Counted from the stretch's first letter, positions 1-3,868 are shown. The stretch: 7,254 bases of DNA from Candidatus Yanofskybacteria bacterium RIFCSPHIGHO2_01_FULL_41_26 (GCA_001794055.1 MGJB01000016.1:1-7254), one strand, 5' to 3'. Notes: generated by a model from the letters alone, not told the origin. Made by a program: numbers and translations.

Positions 1-98
1 CCAAATTTACTAAAAATACGATACAATAGGGATACTGATTTTGGTAACACTTAATTATTGTCTAACAAGGGGGGGATTTAGGTTCGGACCTCTTAAAG
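1..98. other. Non-coding left edge, nothing recognised
   Basis: No convincing reading frame, RNA gene or promoter was found in this AT-rich edge. It lies downstream of the minus-strand GIY-YIG gene and contains a short run of seven G at 69-75. No partial gene appears to run off the left end. Confidence 0.5.
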
Positions 99-356
99 TT
101 AAATTAACGTTCTTTTCAATGCTTGTTTGAGTTGATTTCTGCCAAAACCGCTTTTTAGAAATACCTCTCTGGCTTTGGCGTCCTCTTCGTTTATAAAATA
201 CTCATAATGGATGAGTTCTAAAGGTCTGCGGTTTTGAGTAGATTTAACTCCGCCCCTTGCATGTTCTTGAAGGCGTTTCTTTGGATTTGTAGTGAAGCCG
301 GTATATAGCTTATGGTCCTTAAGCGATAATAGAGTATAAACGTAAAATCTATTCAT
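99..356 (-). CDS. GIY-YIG nuclease-domain protein (UPF0213/YhbQ-like)
   Basis: A single-domain GIY-YIG protein of 85 residues, the usual length of the small UvrC/YhbQ-like members. Visible motifs are the first strand with Y5-V6-Y7, the second strand with L17-Y18-T19-G20 (the YIG part), the basic helix KKRLQEH with Arg28 and His32, and the metal-binding glutamate E64 in KAREVFLKSG. All expected catalytic positions are present, so it is probably an active DNA-nicking domain. The family's cellular role is unsettled, with proposals in repair and in mobile DNA. The ATG at 356 immediately precedes the first conserved strand and is the only sensible start; no Shine-Dalgarno is visible. An 11-bp inverted repeat (357-383) abuts the start codon, and tRNA-Gly lies upstream on the same strand. 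Assignment to the superfamily is firm; a biological role is not. Confidence 0.85.
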   Translation of the reverse strand: MNRFYVYTLLSLKDHKLYTGFTTNPKKRLQEHARGGVKSTQNRRPLELIHYEYFINEEDAKAREVFLKSGFGRNQLKQALKRTLI

Positions 357-383
357 AATCTAAAAAGTCTAACTTTTTAGATT
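357..383. repeat. Perfect 11-bp inverted repeat touching the GIY-YIG start
   Basis: Arms 357-367 and 373-383 are exact reverse complements around a 5-nt TCTAA spacer. It lies directly before the minus-strand ATG at 356, so it could be an operator or a hairpin in the leader. The central 11 bases AAGTCTAACTT recur, on the other strand, in the hairpin at 406-442. Confidence 0.6.
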
Positions 384-405
384 AAAAAGTAAATATATTT
401 GGGGA

Positions 406-442
406 GTCGAGTCTTTTGCCAAGTTAGACTTGGCAACTCGAC
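406..442 (-). repeat. Stem-loop downstream of tRNA-Gly (terminator-like)
   Basis: An outer stem pairs 406-411 with 437-442. An inner 8-bp stem pairs 416-423 with 429-436 around a 5-nt loop. It lies on the 3' side of minus-strand tRNA-Gly and could stop or process that transcript, but no U-run follows, so a classical rho-independent terminator is not shown. Confidence 0.55.
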
Positions 443-447
443 CCTCC

Positions 448-477
448 TCAAACTCTGTTCTTACGAACCGAGTTTGA
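448..477 (-). repeat. Stem-loop with GTAA tetraloop after tRNA-Gly
   Basis: Arms TCAAACTC (448-455) and GAGTTTGA (470-477) pair fully. After one mismatch a 4-bp stem (457-460 with 465-468) closes a four-base loop, which reads GTAA, a GNRA loop, on the minus strand. It begins 7 nt past the tRNA-Gly 3' end and probably marks the tRNA trailer. Confidence 0.55.
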
Positions 478-483
478 CTCGGG

Positions 484-554
484 AGCGGGTGAAGGGAATC
501 GGACCCTCGTCTCAACCTTGGCAAGGTCGTGTTCTACCATTGAACCACACCCGC
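484..554 (-). tRNA. tRNA-Gly(GCC)
   Basis: A complete 71-nt cloverleaf. The acceptor stem pairs GCGGGTG with CACCCGC, the D stem GTTC with GAAC, the anticodon stem CGACC with GGTTG around loop TTGCCAA (anticodon GCC), and the T stem GAGGG with CCCTT. The discriminator is U73, as usual for bacterial tRNA-Gly, and CCA is not encoded (the next bases are CCC). The T loop reads TCCGATT, with C instead of the near-universal U at position 55. A promoter with 17-nt spacing sits just upstream at 564-592. Confidence 0.95.
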
Positions 555-563
555 AATTTTAGT

Positions 564-592
564 ATTATCTCACTTTTAATCTTCATTTTCAA
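564..592 (-). promoter_or_regulatory. Promoter of tRNA-Gly
   Basis: On the minus strand a -35 box TTGAAA (592-587) is followed after exactly 17 nt by a -10 box GATAAT (569-564). A start about 7 nt later would place the tRNA 5' end (554) within a few bases of the transcript start. The promoter overlaps the last codons of the upstream HTH gene, so the tRNA can be transcribed independently. Confidence 0.65.
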
Positions 593-1289
593 GCTTTCCC
601 TTTGAACTTAATCCTTCAATCCAGCCCATTATTTTATGAAACAAAGAAGTATCACTTACTCTTATCTGCACAACACCGTAAGGCAGAATATTGTAGGGTC
701 TTTTTCTTTGGCTCGAAATACTCACTCCAACATATGATTTTGTAAACTGGGACTGAGGAAGCTGGGTTAAACTCTGCCAATAGCTTAACAAATAGCTCTC
801 GTTCTGGTGCTCAAAATATCTAAGATTAACTCTAATTTTGTTATCGGGAACTTTACATGTTTGTCTTAAGAATTTTAAAAACAAAGCTATCAATTTAGGG
901 TCTGAATTGGTTAAACTCACGGGATGACTCGTTATTACCCTACCTTTTCTTATTAGGGGTCTTTTATGACCTTCAGCCCAATAAAGCGAGGTACCAAGTA
1001 GTAGTAAGTCGTTCTTTTTAAGTGTCGCGATACTATCTCTTGCTTCATCTCTTATTTTCTTCGTGCGTTTCTCGGCTAAATGGGTTTGAACCACATTTCT
1101 TTGGATAAGAGCTTTTGTTGATTTTTCATAAACTCTGTTTTTAATTCTATCCTTTGCTTCGTCTGATAGCTCGAGGCCGATAAACCATGAAGATAGGGTA
1201 CTCTTGGGTATCTTTAAGAGCTTGCTAATCTCATTGTAGCTTCTTCCCTGGGCTCTTAACTTGTATGCCTTAAATTTATCAGTCCTCAT
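576..1289 (-). CDS. HTH protein with LAGLIDADG-like C-terminal region, unknown role
   Basis: A 237-residue protein. Residues 10-37 form a Hin/recombinase-type helix-turn-helix (RSYNEISKLLKIPKSTLSSW). A charged, probably helical linker (45-92) leads to a C-terminal region with LYWAEGHK (102-109) and VSLTNSDPKLIALFLKFL (124-141), then a second alpha/beta portion ending in the region DTSLFHKIMGWIEG. The pattern of a glycine followed by AEG and a later NSD motif recalls the single-chain LAGLIDADG fold of homing endonucleases and WhiA. This comparison comes from memory of patterns, and no clear catalytic acidic pair is proven. Similar proteins are, to my knowledge, common in Candidate Phyla Radiation genomes. 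The ATG at 1289 lies 6 nt after a -10 box, suggesting a leaderless mRNA. Its stop overlaps the tRNA-Gly promoter. It could be a DNA-binding regulator or a remnant nuclease. Confidence 0.7.
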   Translation of the reverse strand: MRTDKFKAYKLRAQGRSYNEISKLLKIPKSTLSSWFIGLELSDEAKDRIKNRVYEKSTKALIQRNVVQTHLAEKRTKKIRDEARDSIATLKKNDLLLLGTSLYWAEGHKRPLIRKGRVITSHPVSLTNSDPKLIALFLKFLRQTCKVPDNKIRVNLRYFEHQNESYLLSYWQSLTQLPQSQFTKSYVGVSISSQRKRPYNILPYGVVQIRVSDTSLFHKIMGWIEGLSSKGKLENED

Positions 1290-1295
1290 ACTATA

Positions 1296-1301
1296 AGTAT
1301 A
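1296..1301 (-). promoter_or_regulatory. -10 box of HTH gene (leaderless start)
   Basis: TATACT on the minus strand ends 6 nt before the ATG at 1289, putting the predicted transcription start at or beside the start codon. The -35 region is weak (TTTCAA or TTCAAA at 16-17 nt spacing). No ribosome-binding site fits in the gap. Confidence 0.5.
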
Positions 1302-1449
1302 ACACGGGGGTCTAGTTTTGAAACCAGAATGTTAATAATCGATTGTGCACAAAAGCTGTTTATTATGAACCGGTAGACCTATAGGTGTAGCGCATGTGTC
1401 CATTTTAATATGCATAAAGTTGATAAGCATGTGTGGTTAAGTCAAACCC
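1302..1449. other. Intergenic gap between divergent HTH gene and tRNA-Phe
   Basis: No reading frame or RNA gene was recognised here. The stretch separates the minus-strand HTH gene from plus-strand tRNA-Phe and should hold their divergent control elements; only a weak candidate for each was found. Confidence 0.5.
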
Positions 1450-1478
1450 TTCAAAAAACTGATATCTTGTGATAAGAT
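1450..1478 (+). promoter_or_regulatory. Candidate promoter of tRNA-Phe
   Basis: TTCAAA (1450-1455), a 17-nt spacer and TAAGAT (1473-1478) form a modest sigma-70-type promoter. The predicted start is about 10 nt before the mature tRNA 5' end at 1496. Confidence 0.45.
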
Positions 1479-1527
1479 ATGAAAGTAAGGTATATGCCGC
1501 GGTAGCTCAGTGGTAGAGCGCAGCCCT

Positions 1528-1960
1528 AAACTCTTTGGGGCCGGACCCAGCAATGAGTCCTGAGAAAAACTGGGTGAACTCGGAGAAAACCATCAGATAT
1601 TCTGATGATAATTCCGAGCCAATCTTTCGCCGGGAAGTTATGGTTATCGGCAAGCTCTAGGTGACCCTCGGAAGGCTTGCCTGCCATAGCTTTAGCGAAG
1701 GCAGGTGTAGAGACTAATAGGTGAGTCCCAACAATAATCCTATATAAGCGCCCAGCCCCCATAATCTATGGGGTGATGATATAGTCCAAAAGACCTTTTA
1801 CGACATAACTTTTCGTCACGAAATTTAATAGGATCGAGCGAAACACATGAAAAGTGAGGAAGAATAGTGATTACTATTTTGACGAGTTTTGAATGTGTTG
1901 CAGCCGGTACTGTTAAATTGCAGTAGGAAGGGTTGTGTCGTAAAAGGTCTGAAAGCTTTG
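1528..1960 (+). ncRNA. Self-splicing group I intron, ORF-less, 433 nt
   Basis: The exon end GCCCU pairs with internal guide sequence GGGGC (1537-1541), giving the obligatory U-G wobble at the 5' splice site. P2 pairs ACCCAG with CTGGGT near 1546-1575. The conserved R element GTGTAGAGACTA (1705-1716) and S element ATGATATAGTCC (1776-1787) form P7 through GACTA/TAGTC. A 7-bp hairpin (1757-1773) fits P8 or a peripheral domain. P9 is an exact 15-bp helix (1791-1805 with 1936-1950). The intron ends with the expected G at 1960. No credible homing-endonuclease ORF lies inside; open frames here are incidental. A palindromic repeat (1680-1705) has inserted just before the R element. The core is intact, so splicing is likely, though not shown. 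Confidence 0.93.
1680..1705. repeat. Short palindromic repeat inserted in the intron
   Basis: CCTGCC (1680-1685) and GGCAGG (1700-1705) enclose ATAGCTTTAGCGAA. The inner 13 bases (1688-1700) recur inverted at 2734-2746, beside tRNA-Val. The CCTGCC/GGCAGG arms also resemble the palindrome at 2181-2200. It looks like a dispersed mini-repeat tolerated in a peripheral intron loop. Confidence 0.6.
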
Positions 1961-2004
1961 GAAGAGGCTGGCGTCGGGGGTTCAATTCCCTCCCGCGGCA
2001 CAGT

Positions 2005-2043
2005 ATAAACTAAATGTCCCCCAGGCGGGGACATTTAGTTTAT
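2005..2043 (+). terminator. 17-bp perfect hairpin after tRNA-Phe
   Basis: Arms 2005-2021 and 2027-2043 are exact reverse complements with a 5-nt loop (CAGGC). The stem is GC-rich at the loop and AT-rich at the base. It starts 4 nt past the tRNA 3' end, so it is probably a terminator or 3'-processing hairpin, possibly acting on both strands. No separate U-run follows the arm. Confidence 0.55.
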
Positions 2044-2173
2044 GTGAGCGGGAACAAATGCCTTGAGGTATTTGTGTAGGGGATTGAAAGACGGAAGGAT
2101 GTTTCGACCTGCAAATCAAAACCCTGAGTCGGGACTGCGGAAAAGCCGAGCGACGGTGAGGCTTTATTTGTAG

Positions 2174-2214
2174 TCAATTCCCTGCCTGCCGGCAGGCAGG
2201 CCTCCCGCGGCACA
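2174..2214 (+). repeat. Duplicated tRNA-Phe 3' end split by a palindrome
   Basis: Bases 2174-2182 and 2203-2214 together repeat the 21 bases at 1982-2002 of tRNA-Phe (T-loop end, T stem, acceptor strand and discriminator) without mismatch. A 20-nt insertion separates the two halves, between the third and fourth base of the T-stem 3' strand. A duplicated tRNA 3' end is typical of an integration site (attL/attR) of an integrase-driven element. The element may be lost, or this may be a recombination scar; no integrase gene is present here. Confidence 0.6.
2181..2200. repeat. Perfect 20-bp palindrome
   Basis: CCTGCCTGCCGGCAGGCAGG is its own reverse complement. It is inserted in the duplicated tRNA-Phe end, and its arms resemble those of the intron repeat at 1680-1705. 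Probably a member of a dispersed REP-like palindrome family; copy number elsewhere in the genome is unknown. Confidence 0.7.
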
Positions 2215-2220
2215 TAATAA

Positions 2221-2254
2221 ATAAAAATCCCACAAAATGGGGGATTTTTATTTT
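2221..2254. terminator. Bidirectional rho-independent terminator
   Basis: An 11-bp stem (2221-2231 with 2241-2251) with a 9-nt loop is followed by T-rich sequence on the plus strand and by a T-rich tail (2220 downwards) on the minus strand. It can end the candidate RNA on the plus strand and the convergent 121-residue gene on the minus strand. Confidence 0.75.
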
Positions 2255-2273
2255 GATTGCTTAGAGCTAAGGG

Positions 2274-2639
2274 TTAGTTAAGCTTCCTTTTCTTTTGTGC
2301 CCGCTTATCTTTATTCTCCTGCCAAGAATGGAAGCTGTCTATTTCGCGGATCGAATCGGTAAAATAGTATTTTTTACTATCGACAAACACGGTAGCTGTT
2401 TTATTTCCACGATCATCTTCGGCGTAGTCTATTCGGACTTTATCAGCTTGGTTCGGATCAGGATTATTAAGTAGCTTATATATCGCCACGATACTATCGA
2501 AATTTTCTCCCATAAAAACACTAGATGTTCCCTCTGGATTATCTATGTTTATAATGTCCATTTTTTCAGACAAGGGAATGCTGGGACCTTCTAGGCCACC
2601 TTCCTCAAGCTCTTTTTGTATTCTTATTTCTTTCGCCAT
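2274..2639 (-). CDS. Hypothetical protein, 121 residues
   Basis: No family was recognised. The protein is acidic in its first two thirds and ends in a strongly basic tail (roughly residues 108-121, DKRAQKKRKLN at the end). It has no signal peptide, membrane segment or cysteine. The middle (about 35-97) reads like a compact alpha/beta domain, with strands such as KVRIDYAED and TATVFVDSKKYYF. Composition and the long uninterrupted frame support a real gene. The ATG at 2639 is 16 nt after the CCA end of tRNA-Val on the same strand, with no Shine-Dalgarno visible, so it is probably translated from the tRNA-Val transcript or a processed form of it. A shared terminator lies 20 nt past its stop. Confidence 0.7.
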   Translation of the reverse strand: MAKEIRIQKELEEGGLEGPSIPLSEKMDIINIDNPEGTSSVFMGENFDSIVAIYKLLNNPDPNQADKVRIDYAEDDRGNKTATVFVDSKKYYFTDSIREIDSFHSWQENKDKRAQKKRKLN

Positions 2640-2655
2640 TTTTTATTTTAGAATT

Positions 2656-2731
2656 TGGTGCGCGCTATAGGACTCGAACCTATGACCCTCTCAACGTCAA
2701 TGAGATGCTCTACCAACTGAGCTAAGCGCGC
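2656..2731 (-). tRNA. tRNA-Val(GAC)
   Basis: A 76-nt gene including an encoded CCA (2658-2656). The acceptor stem pairs GCGCGCT with AGCGCGC, the D stem GCTC with GAGC, the anticodon stem TCTCA with TGAGA around loop TTGACGT (anticodon GAC), and the T stem ATAGG with CCTAT around TTCGAGT. Variable loop GGGTC. It is followed at 16 nt by the 121-residue ORF, and a good promoter lies about 50 nt upstream. Confidence 0.96.
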
Positions 2732-2733
2732 TC

Positions 2734-2746
2734 CTTCGCTAAAGCT
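2734..2746. repeat. 13-bp repeat shared with the intron
   Basis: CTTCGCTAAAGCT is the exact reverse complement of bases 1688-1700 in the group I intron. It begins three bases before the tRNA-Val 5' end in transcript terms, so it sits in the tRNA leader. Evidence for a dispersed repeat is limited to these two copies. Confidence 0.45.
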
Positions 2747-2783
2747 TCGAAGCGTATAGCGCCAAGTTACTTTTGGTGCTGTA

Positions 2784-2813
2784 ATTATACACTTCGCGCG
2801 AACCTACTTTGAA
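2784..2813 (-). promoter_or_regulatory. Promoter of tRNA-Val and the 121-residue ORF
   Basis: On the minus strand TTCAAA (2813-2808), an 18-nt spacer and a perfect -10 box TATAAT (2789-2784). The predicted start near 2777 leaves a leader of about 45 nt, which contains a hairpin (AGCGCCAA with TTGGTGCT, around 2759-2780). Confidence 0.65.
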
Positions 2814-2862
2814 CGGAACTAAGGAAGCCGCCCCGCCGCCGCTCGCTAACGCTCGCCAGCCG

Positions 2863-2940
2863 GCAAAAAAGTTTTCTTCGCTTTTCCTGATTTGCGCGCG
2901 CCGGATTTTTTCTTCTAAAAGGAAAAGAAAACTTTTTTGC
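2863..2940. repeat. Inverted repeat with 16-bp arms in non-coding block
   Basis: GCAAAAAAGTTTTCTT (2863-2878) and its exact reverse complement (2925-2940) enclose about 46 nt. A further CTTTTCCT/AGGAAAAG pair (2881-2888 with 2920-2927) extends the match with a small offset. The block between tRNA-Val and tRNA-Arg (2814-3080) is otherwise non-coding; the long frame across it also reads through tRNA-Arg and is not a gene. Probably a miniature mobile or REP-like element. Confidence 0.6.
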
Positions 2941-2986
2941 TGGGTTCTGCTCTGAACGAGCAGAGCGGCTGGACTGGCCTCTTTTT

Positions 2987-3072
2987 GATTTCGCTCGGGT
3001 GCGGCGGAATTCCCCCCACACCCCCCTTCCGCCGCACCCTCGCTCGGACGGACAGGATTTTTGGCGGCAGCA
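2987..3072 (+). repeat. 86-bp GC-rich repeat, left copy
   Basis: Identical, in inverted orientation, to the last 86 bases of the window (7169-7254). Internally it carries a 13-bp inverted repeat (2997-3009 with 3027-3039) around a C-rich loop, each arm next to a CGCTCGG motif. Copies diverge sharply after 3072. This looks like a REP/MITE-type element; the two copies bracket the nuclease and restriction-modification island. Confidence 0.85.
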
Positions 3073-3082
3073 TTAAAATGAT

Positions 3083-3157
3083 TGGCACCCTCGGCAGGAT
3101 TCGAACCTGCAAGTCCTCGGTAGAATCGAGGCAGTTTATCCGTTAGCTTACGAGGGC
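3083..3157 (-). tRNA. tRNA-Arg(TCT)
   Basis: A 75-nt gene with encoded CCA (3085-3083) and discriminator G73. The acceptor stem pairs GCCCTCG with CGAGGGT (one G-U at the end), the anticodon stem CCTCG with CGAGG around ATTCTAC (anticodon TCT, reading AGA/AGG), and the T stem GCAGG with CCTGC around TTCGAAT. The D stem AGCT/AACT contains one C-A mismatch, and the variable loop has 4 nt. The 5' strand is complementary to the gene's own leader (3205-3214). Slight weakness of the D stem is odd, but the rest is sound. Confidence 0.92.
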
Positions 3158-3214
3158 AAGATAAAGAAACGCAAAATTGCGCTGAACAATCTTTATCTTC
3201 TTTTCCTCGTAAGC
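3146..3214. repeat. Inverted repeat joining tRNA-Arg 5' end and its leader
   Basis: Three nested paired blocks lie here: 3146-3155 with 3205-3214 (10 bp), 3158-3167 with 3190-3199 (10 bp) and 3170-3174 with 3177-3181 (5 bp). The outer block on one side is the first part of tRNA-Arg (acceptor and D-arm start). On the minus-strand precursor this hairpin would compete with the tRNA fold. Confidence 0.65.
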
Positions 3215-3231
3215 GAAAACATAAGTGTAGA

Positions 3232-3312
3232 TTAGCAAAGAAACCTTGCAATCGCAAGGTTTCTGCCGAGGGTGCGCCGGTCGTTCGCCATCTCATCCAG
3301 GCCGGACAACAT
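3232..3312 (-). CDS. Possible 26-residue ORF at the end of the HNH operon
   Basis: A short frame beginning MLSGLDEMANDRRTLG and ending in LAIARFLC. The same frame stays open upstream of the ATG as LEPDRLRIIREIK back to a TAG at about 3354-3352, giving a coding-like composition that suggests the shortened 3' part of an older gene, or an unusual start codon. GAG about 7 nt before the ATG could be a weak ribosome-binding site. Its last codons coincide with the hairpin at 3239-3264. No family recognised; reality uncertain. Confidence 0.25.
   Translation of the reverse strand: MLSGLDEMANDRRTLGRNLAIARFLC
3239..3264 (-). terminator. Hairpin ending the HNH operon
   Basis: A perfect 11-bp stem (3239-3249 with 3254-3264) with a 4-nt loop, followed on the minus strand by TTTG. 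It lies after the HNH and 47-residue genes and before tRNA-Arg, so it probably ends the operon and limits read-through into the tRNA. The U-run is short, so efficiency is uncertain. Confidence 0.55.
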
Positions 3313-3379
3313 TTTTATCTCGCGGATAATTCTCAGGCGATCAGGCTCTAACTACTGGGTCGCTTTTTCGAAGTACCCG

Positions 3380-3523
3380 TTATCTGCGTCGTCGTCCGCG
3401 CCCGTGCTTCTGGGATAGTGCGCTTGCCGCTACGGACTTTACCCGTGGAGATGAACGCCTACTCCGCAGAAGTCGGCTCGCTTTTGTTGCGACACGACGG
3501 CTAGTTGTTTTCTTGTGTGCCAT
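3380..3523 (-). CDS. Very basic 47-residue protein (SxALSQ type)
   Basis: Begins MAHKKTTSRRVATKAS, continues with LLRS and a KSVAASALSQK segment (residues 29-39), and ends in GRGRRRR. About a third of residues are Arg or Lys; there are no acidic residues at all. The spacing of the serine-rich segments and the KSVAASALSQ block match a type of short, uncharacterised protein that I recall from many bacterial genomes, with no known function. Binding to nucleic acid is a reasonable inference from charge only. The ATG at 3523 lies 10 nt after the HNH stop, so the two are one transcription unit. Codons are GC-rich (many CGN arginines), unlike the AT-rich restriction genes nearby, which suggests a separate origin. 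Confidence 0.65.
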   Translation of the reverse strand: MAHKKTTSRRVATKASRLLRSRRSSPRVKSVAASALSQKHGRGRRRR

Positions 3524-3533
3524 GATTAGGGTA

Positions 3534-3836
3534 TTAGCTTTTAACCTTGCATGTCCAATTGGGATAGTCGTCGCCTTTGTGGCGATTGTTTTCCCATTGA
3601 AGCGGTTGCAAGTTGCTTATATCATCCGAGCCGCCTTCGGCAACAGGTTTGATATGGTCAACCTCCCATCCCCACTGTACCGTTTGCCCGTATTTCGTGC
3701 GTTGCATACTGGCACCGCACTTGTCTTTTCGGTAGCTCGGGTAGCTGGACTCAACCTCACCCTTCTTCCAGACCGCTTCAATGGTGGCTTCGTCAAAAGC
3801 GGAACCATCGCGTCTTGTGTTGTGATTTCTTGCCAT
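3534..3836 (-). CDS. Small HNH endonuclease-family protein
   Basis: A 100-residue protein. Residues 1-28 (N-terminal MARNHNTRRDG, then AVWKKGEV) form a leading helix region. The beta-beta-alpha metal site follows: W58-E59-V60-D61? numbering aside, the DHIKPV motif holds D60-H61 as first His, N75 in DDISNLQPL is the central Asn, and H86 in NNRHKGD closes the motif. Only C40 and C96 are cysteines, so a zinc ribbon is unlikely. All HNH positions are intact, so DNA cleavage or nicking is plausible; the target is unknown. It is expressed from a strong promoter at 3908-3937 and followed by the basic 47-residue gene. It stands alone, not as part of a phage packaging cluster, and could be a homing-type or defence-related nuclease. 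Start chosen because homology-like sequence begins at the ATG; no Shine-Dalgarno is evident. Confidence 0.85.
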   Translation of the reverse strand: MARNHNTRRDGSAFDEATIEAVWKKGEVESSYPSYRKDKCGASMQRTKYGQTVQWGWEVDHIKPVAEGGSDDISNLQPLQWENNRHKGDDYPNWTCKVKS

Positions 3837-3868
3837 ACTTCGTTGCTTTGTTGGTTAATTATTTTTTG

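Larger units (their letters stand above)
1496..2000 (+). tRNA. tRNA-Phe(GAA) interrupted by a group I intron
   Basis: The exons are 1496-1527 and 1961-2000, giving a 72-nt mature tRNA. Acceptor stem GCCGCGG pairs perfectly with CCGCGGC. The D stem is GCTC/GAGC, the anticodon stem CAGCC/GGCTG, the variable loop GCGTC, the T stem GGGGG/CCCTC and the T loop TTCAATT, with discriminator A73. Joining the exons gives anticodon loop CTGAAGA, hence anticodon GAA (phenylalanine); G37 replaces the more usual A37. CCA is not encoded (next bases CAG). The intron lies between U33 and G34, a favoured insertion point for group I introns in bacterial tRNAs. The splice sites are fixed by the P1 helix and the terminal intron G, not merely by the tRNA fold. 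The 3' exon end is duplicated at 2174-2214. Confidence 0.93.
2043..2214 (+). ncRNA. Candidate structured RNA, four-way junction, unknown family
   Basis: The region folds almost completely. The outer stem pairs TGTG (2043-2046) with CACA (2211-2214) and GCGGGA (2048-2053) with TCCCGC (2203-2208). Hairpin a pairs 2054-2062 with 2067-2075 around TTGA. Arm b pairs 2079-2087 with 2174-2182 and stacks directly on arm c (2109-2116 with 2166-2173), which encloses small hairpins at 2122-2133 and 2142-2165. A palindromic hairpin (2183-2200) forms the fourth branch. The 3' strand of arm b and the outer stem copy the tRNA-Phe 3' end. A rho-independent terminator begins 7 nt later. I do not recognise the family; I compared it by eye with tmRNA, SRP, 6S and RNase P RNA without success. 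The plus strand is chosen because of the terminator. The fold is visible; that it is expressed is inference. Confidence 0.45.

Noticed and set aside
399..605. Plus-strand 68-codon frame
   Set aside because: It crosses two hairpins and runs antisense through tRNA-Gly.
1526..2034. Three minus-strand open frames of 69-81 codons across tRNA-Phe and its intron
   Set aside because: They lie antisense to the tRNA exons and the intron core; the frames follow conserved RNA elements and a palindromic repeat, and the protein sequences look random.
2079..2182. Considered tmRNA for the GGGGATTGA...TCAATTCCC stem with an internal TTTCGAC
   Set aside because: Far too short, no tag reading frame with a terminal Ala-Ala, and no T-arm-like 3' domain before an acceptor end.
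2785..3146. Shorter overlapping frames in the repeat block, including a plus-strand one
   Set aside because: All fall on repeats or antisense to tRNA-Arg with low-complexity Arg/Ser/Pro content.
2739..3296. A 185-codon minus-strand open frame
   Set aside because: It runs through tRNA-Arg, the 86-bp repeat and a long inverted repeat; high GC content keeps it open.
3240..3523. Considered RNase P RNA or tmRNA on the minus strand because of structure-like, GC-rich sequence
   Set aside because: The conserved RNase P and tmRNA signatures are missing, and a good 47-codon reading frame explains the first half.
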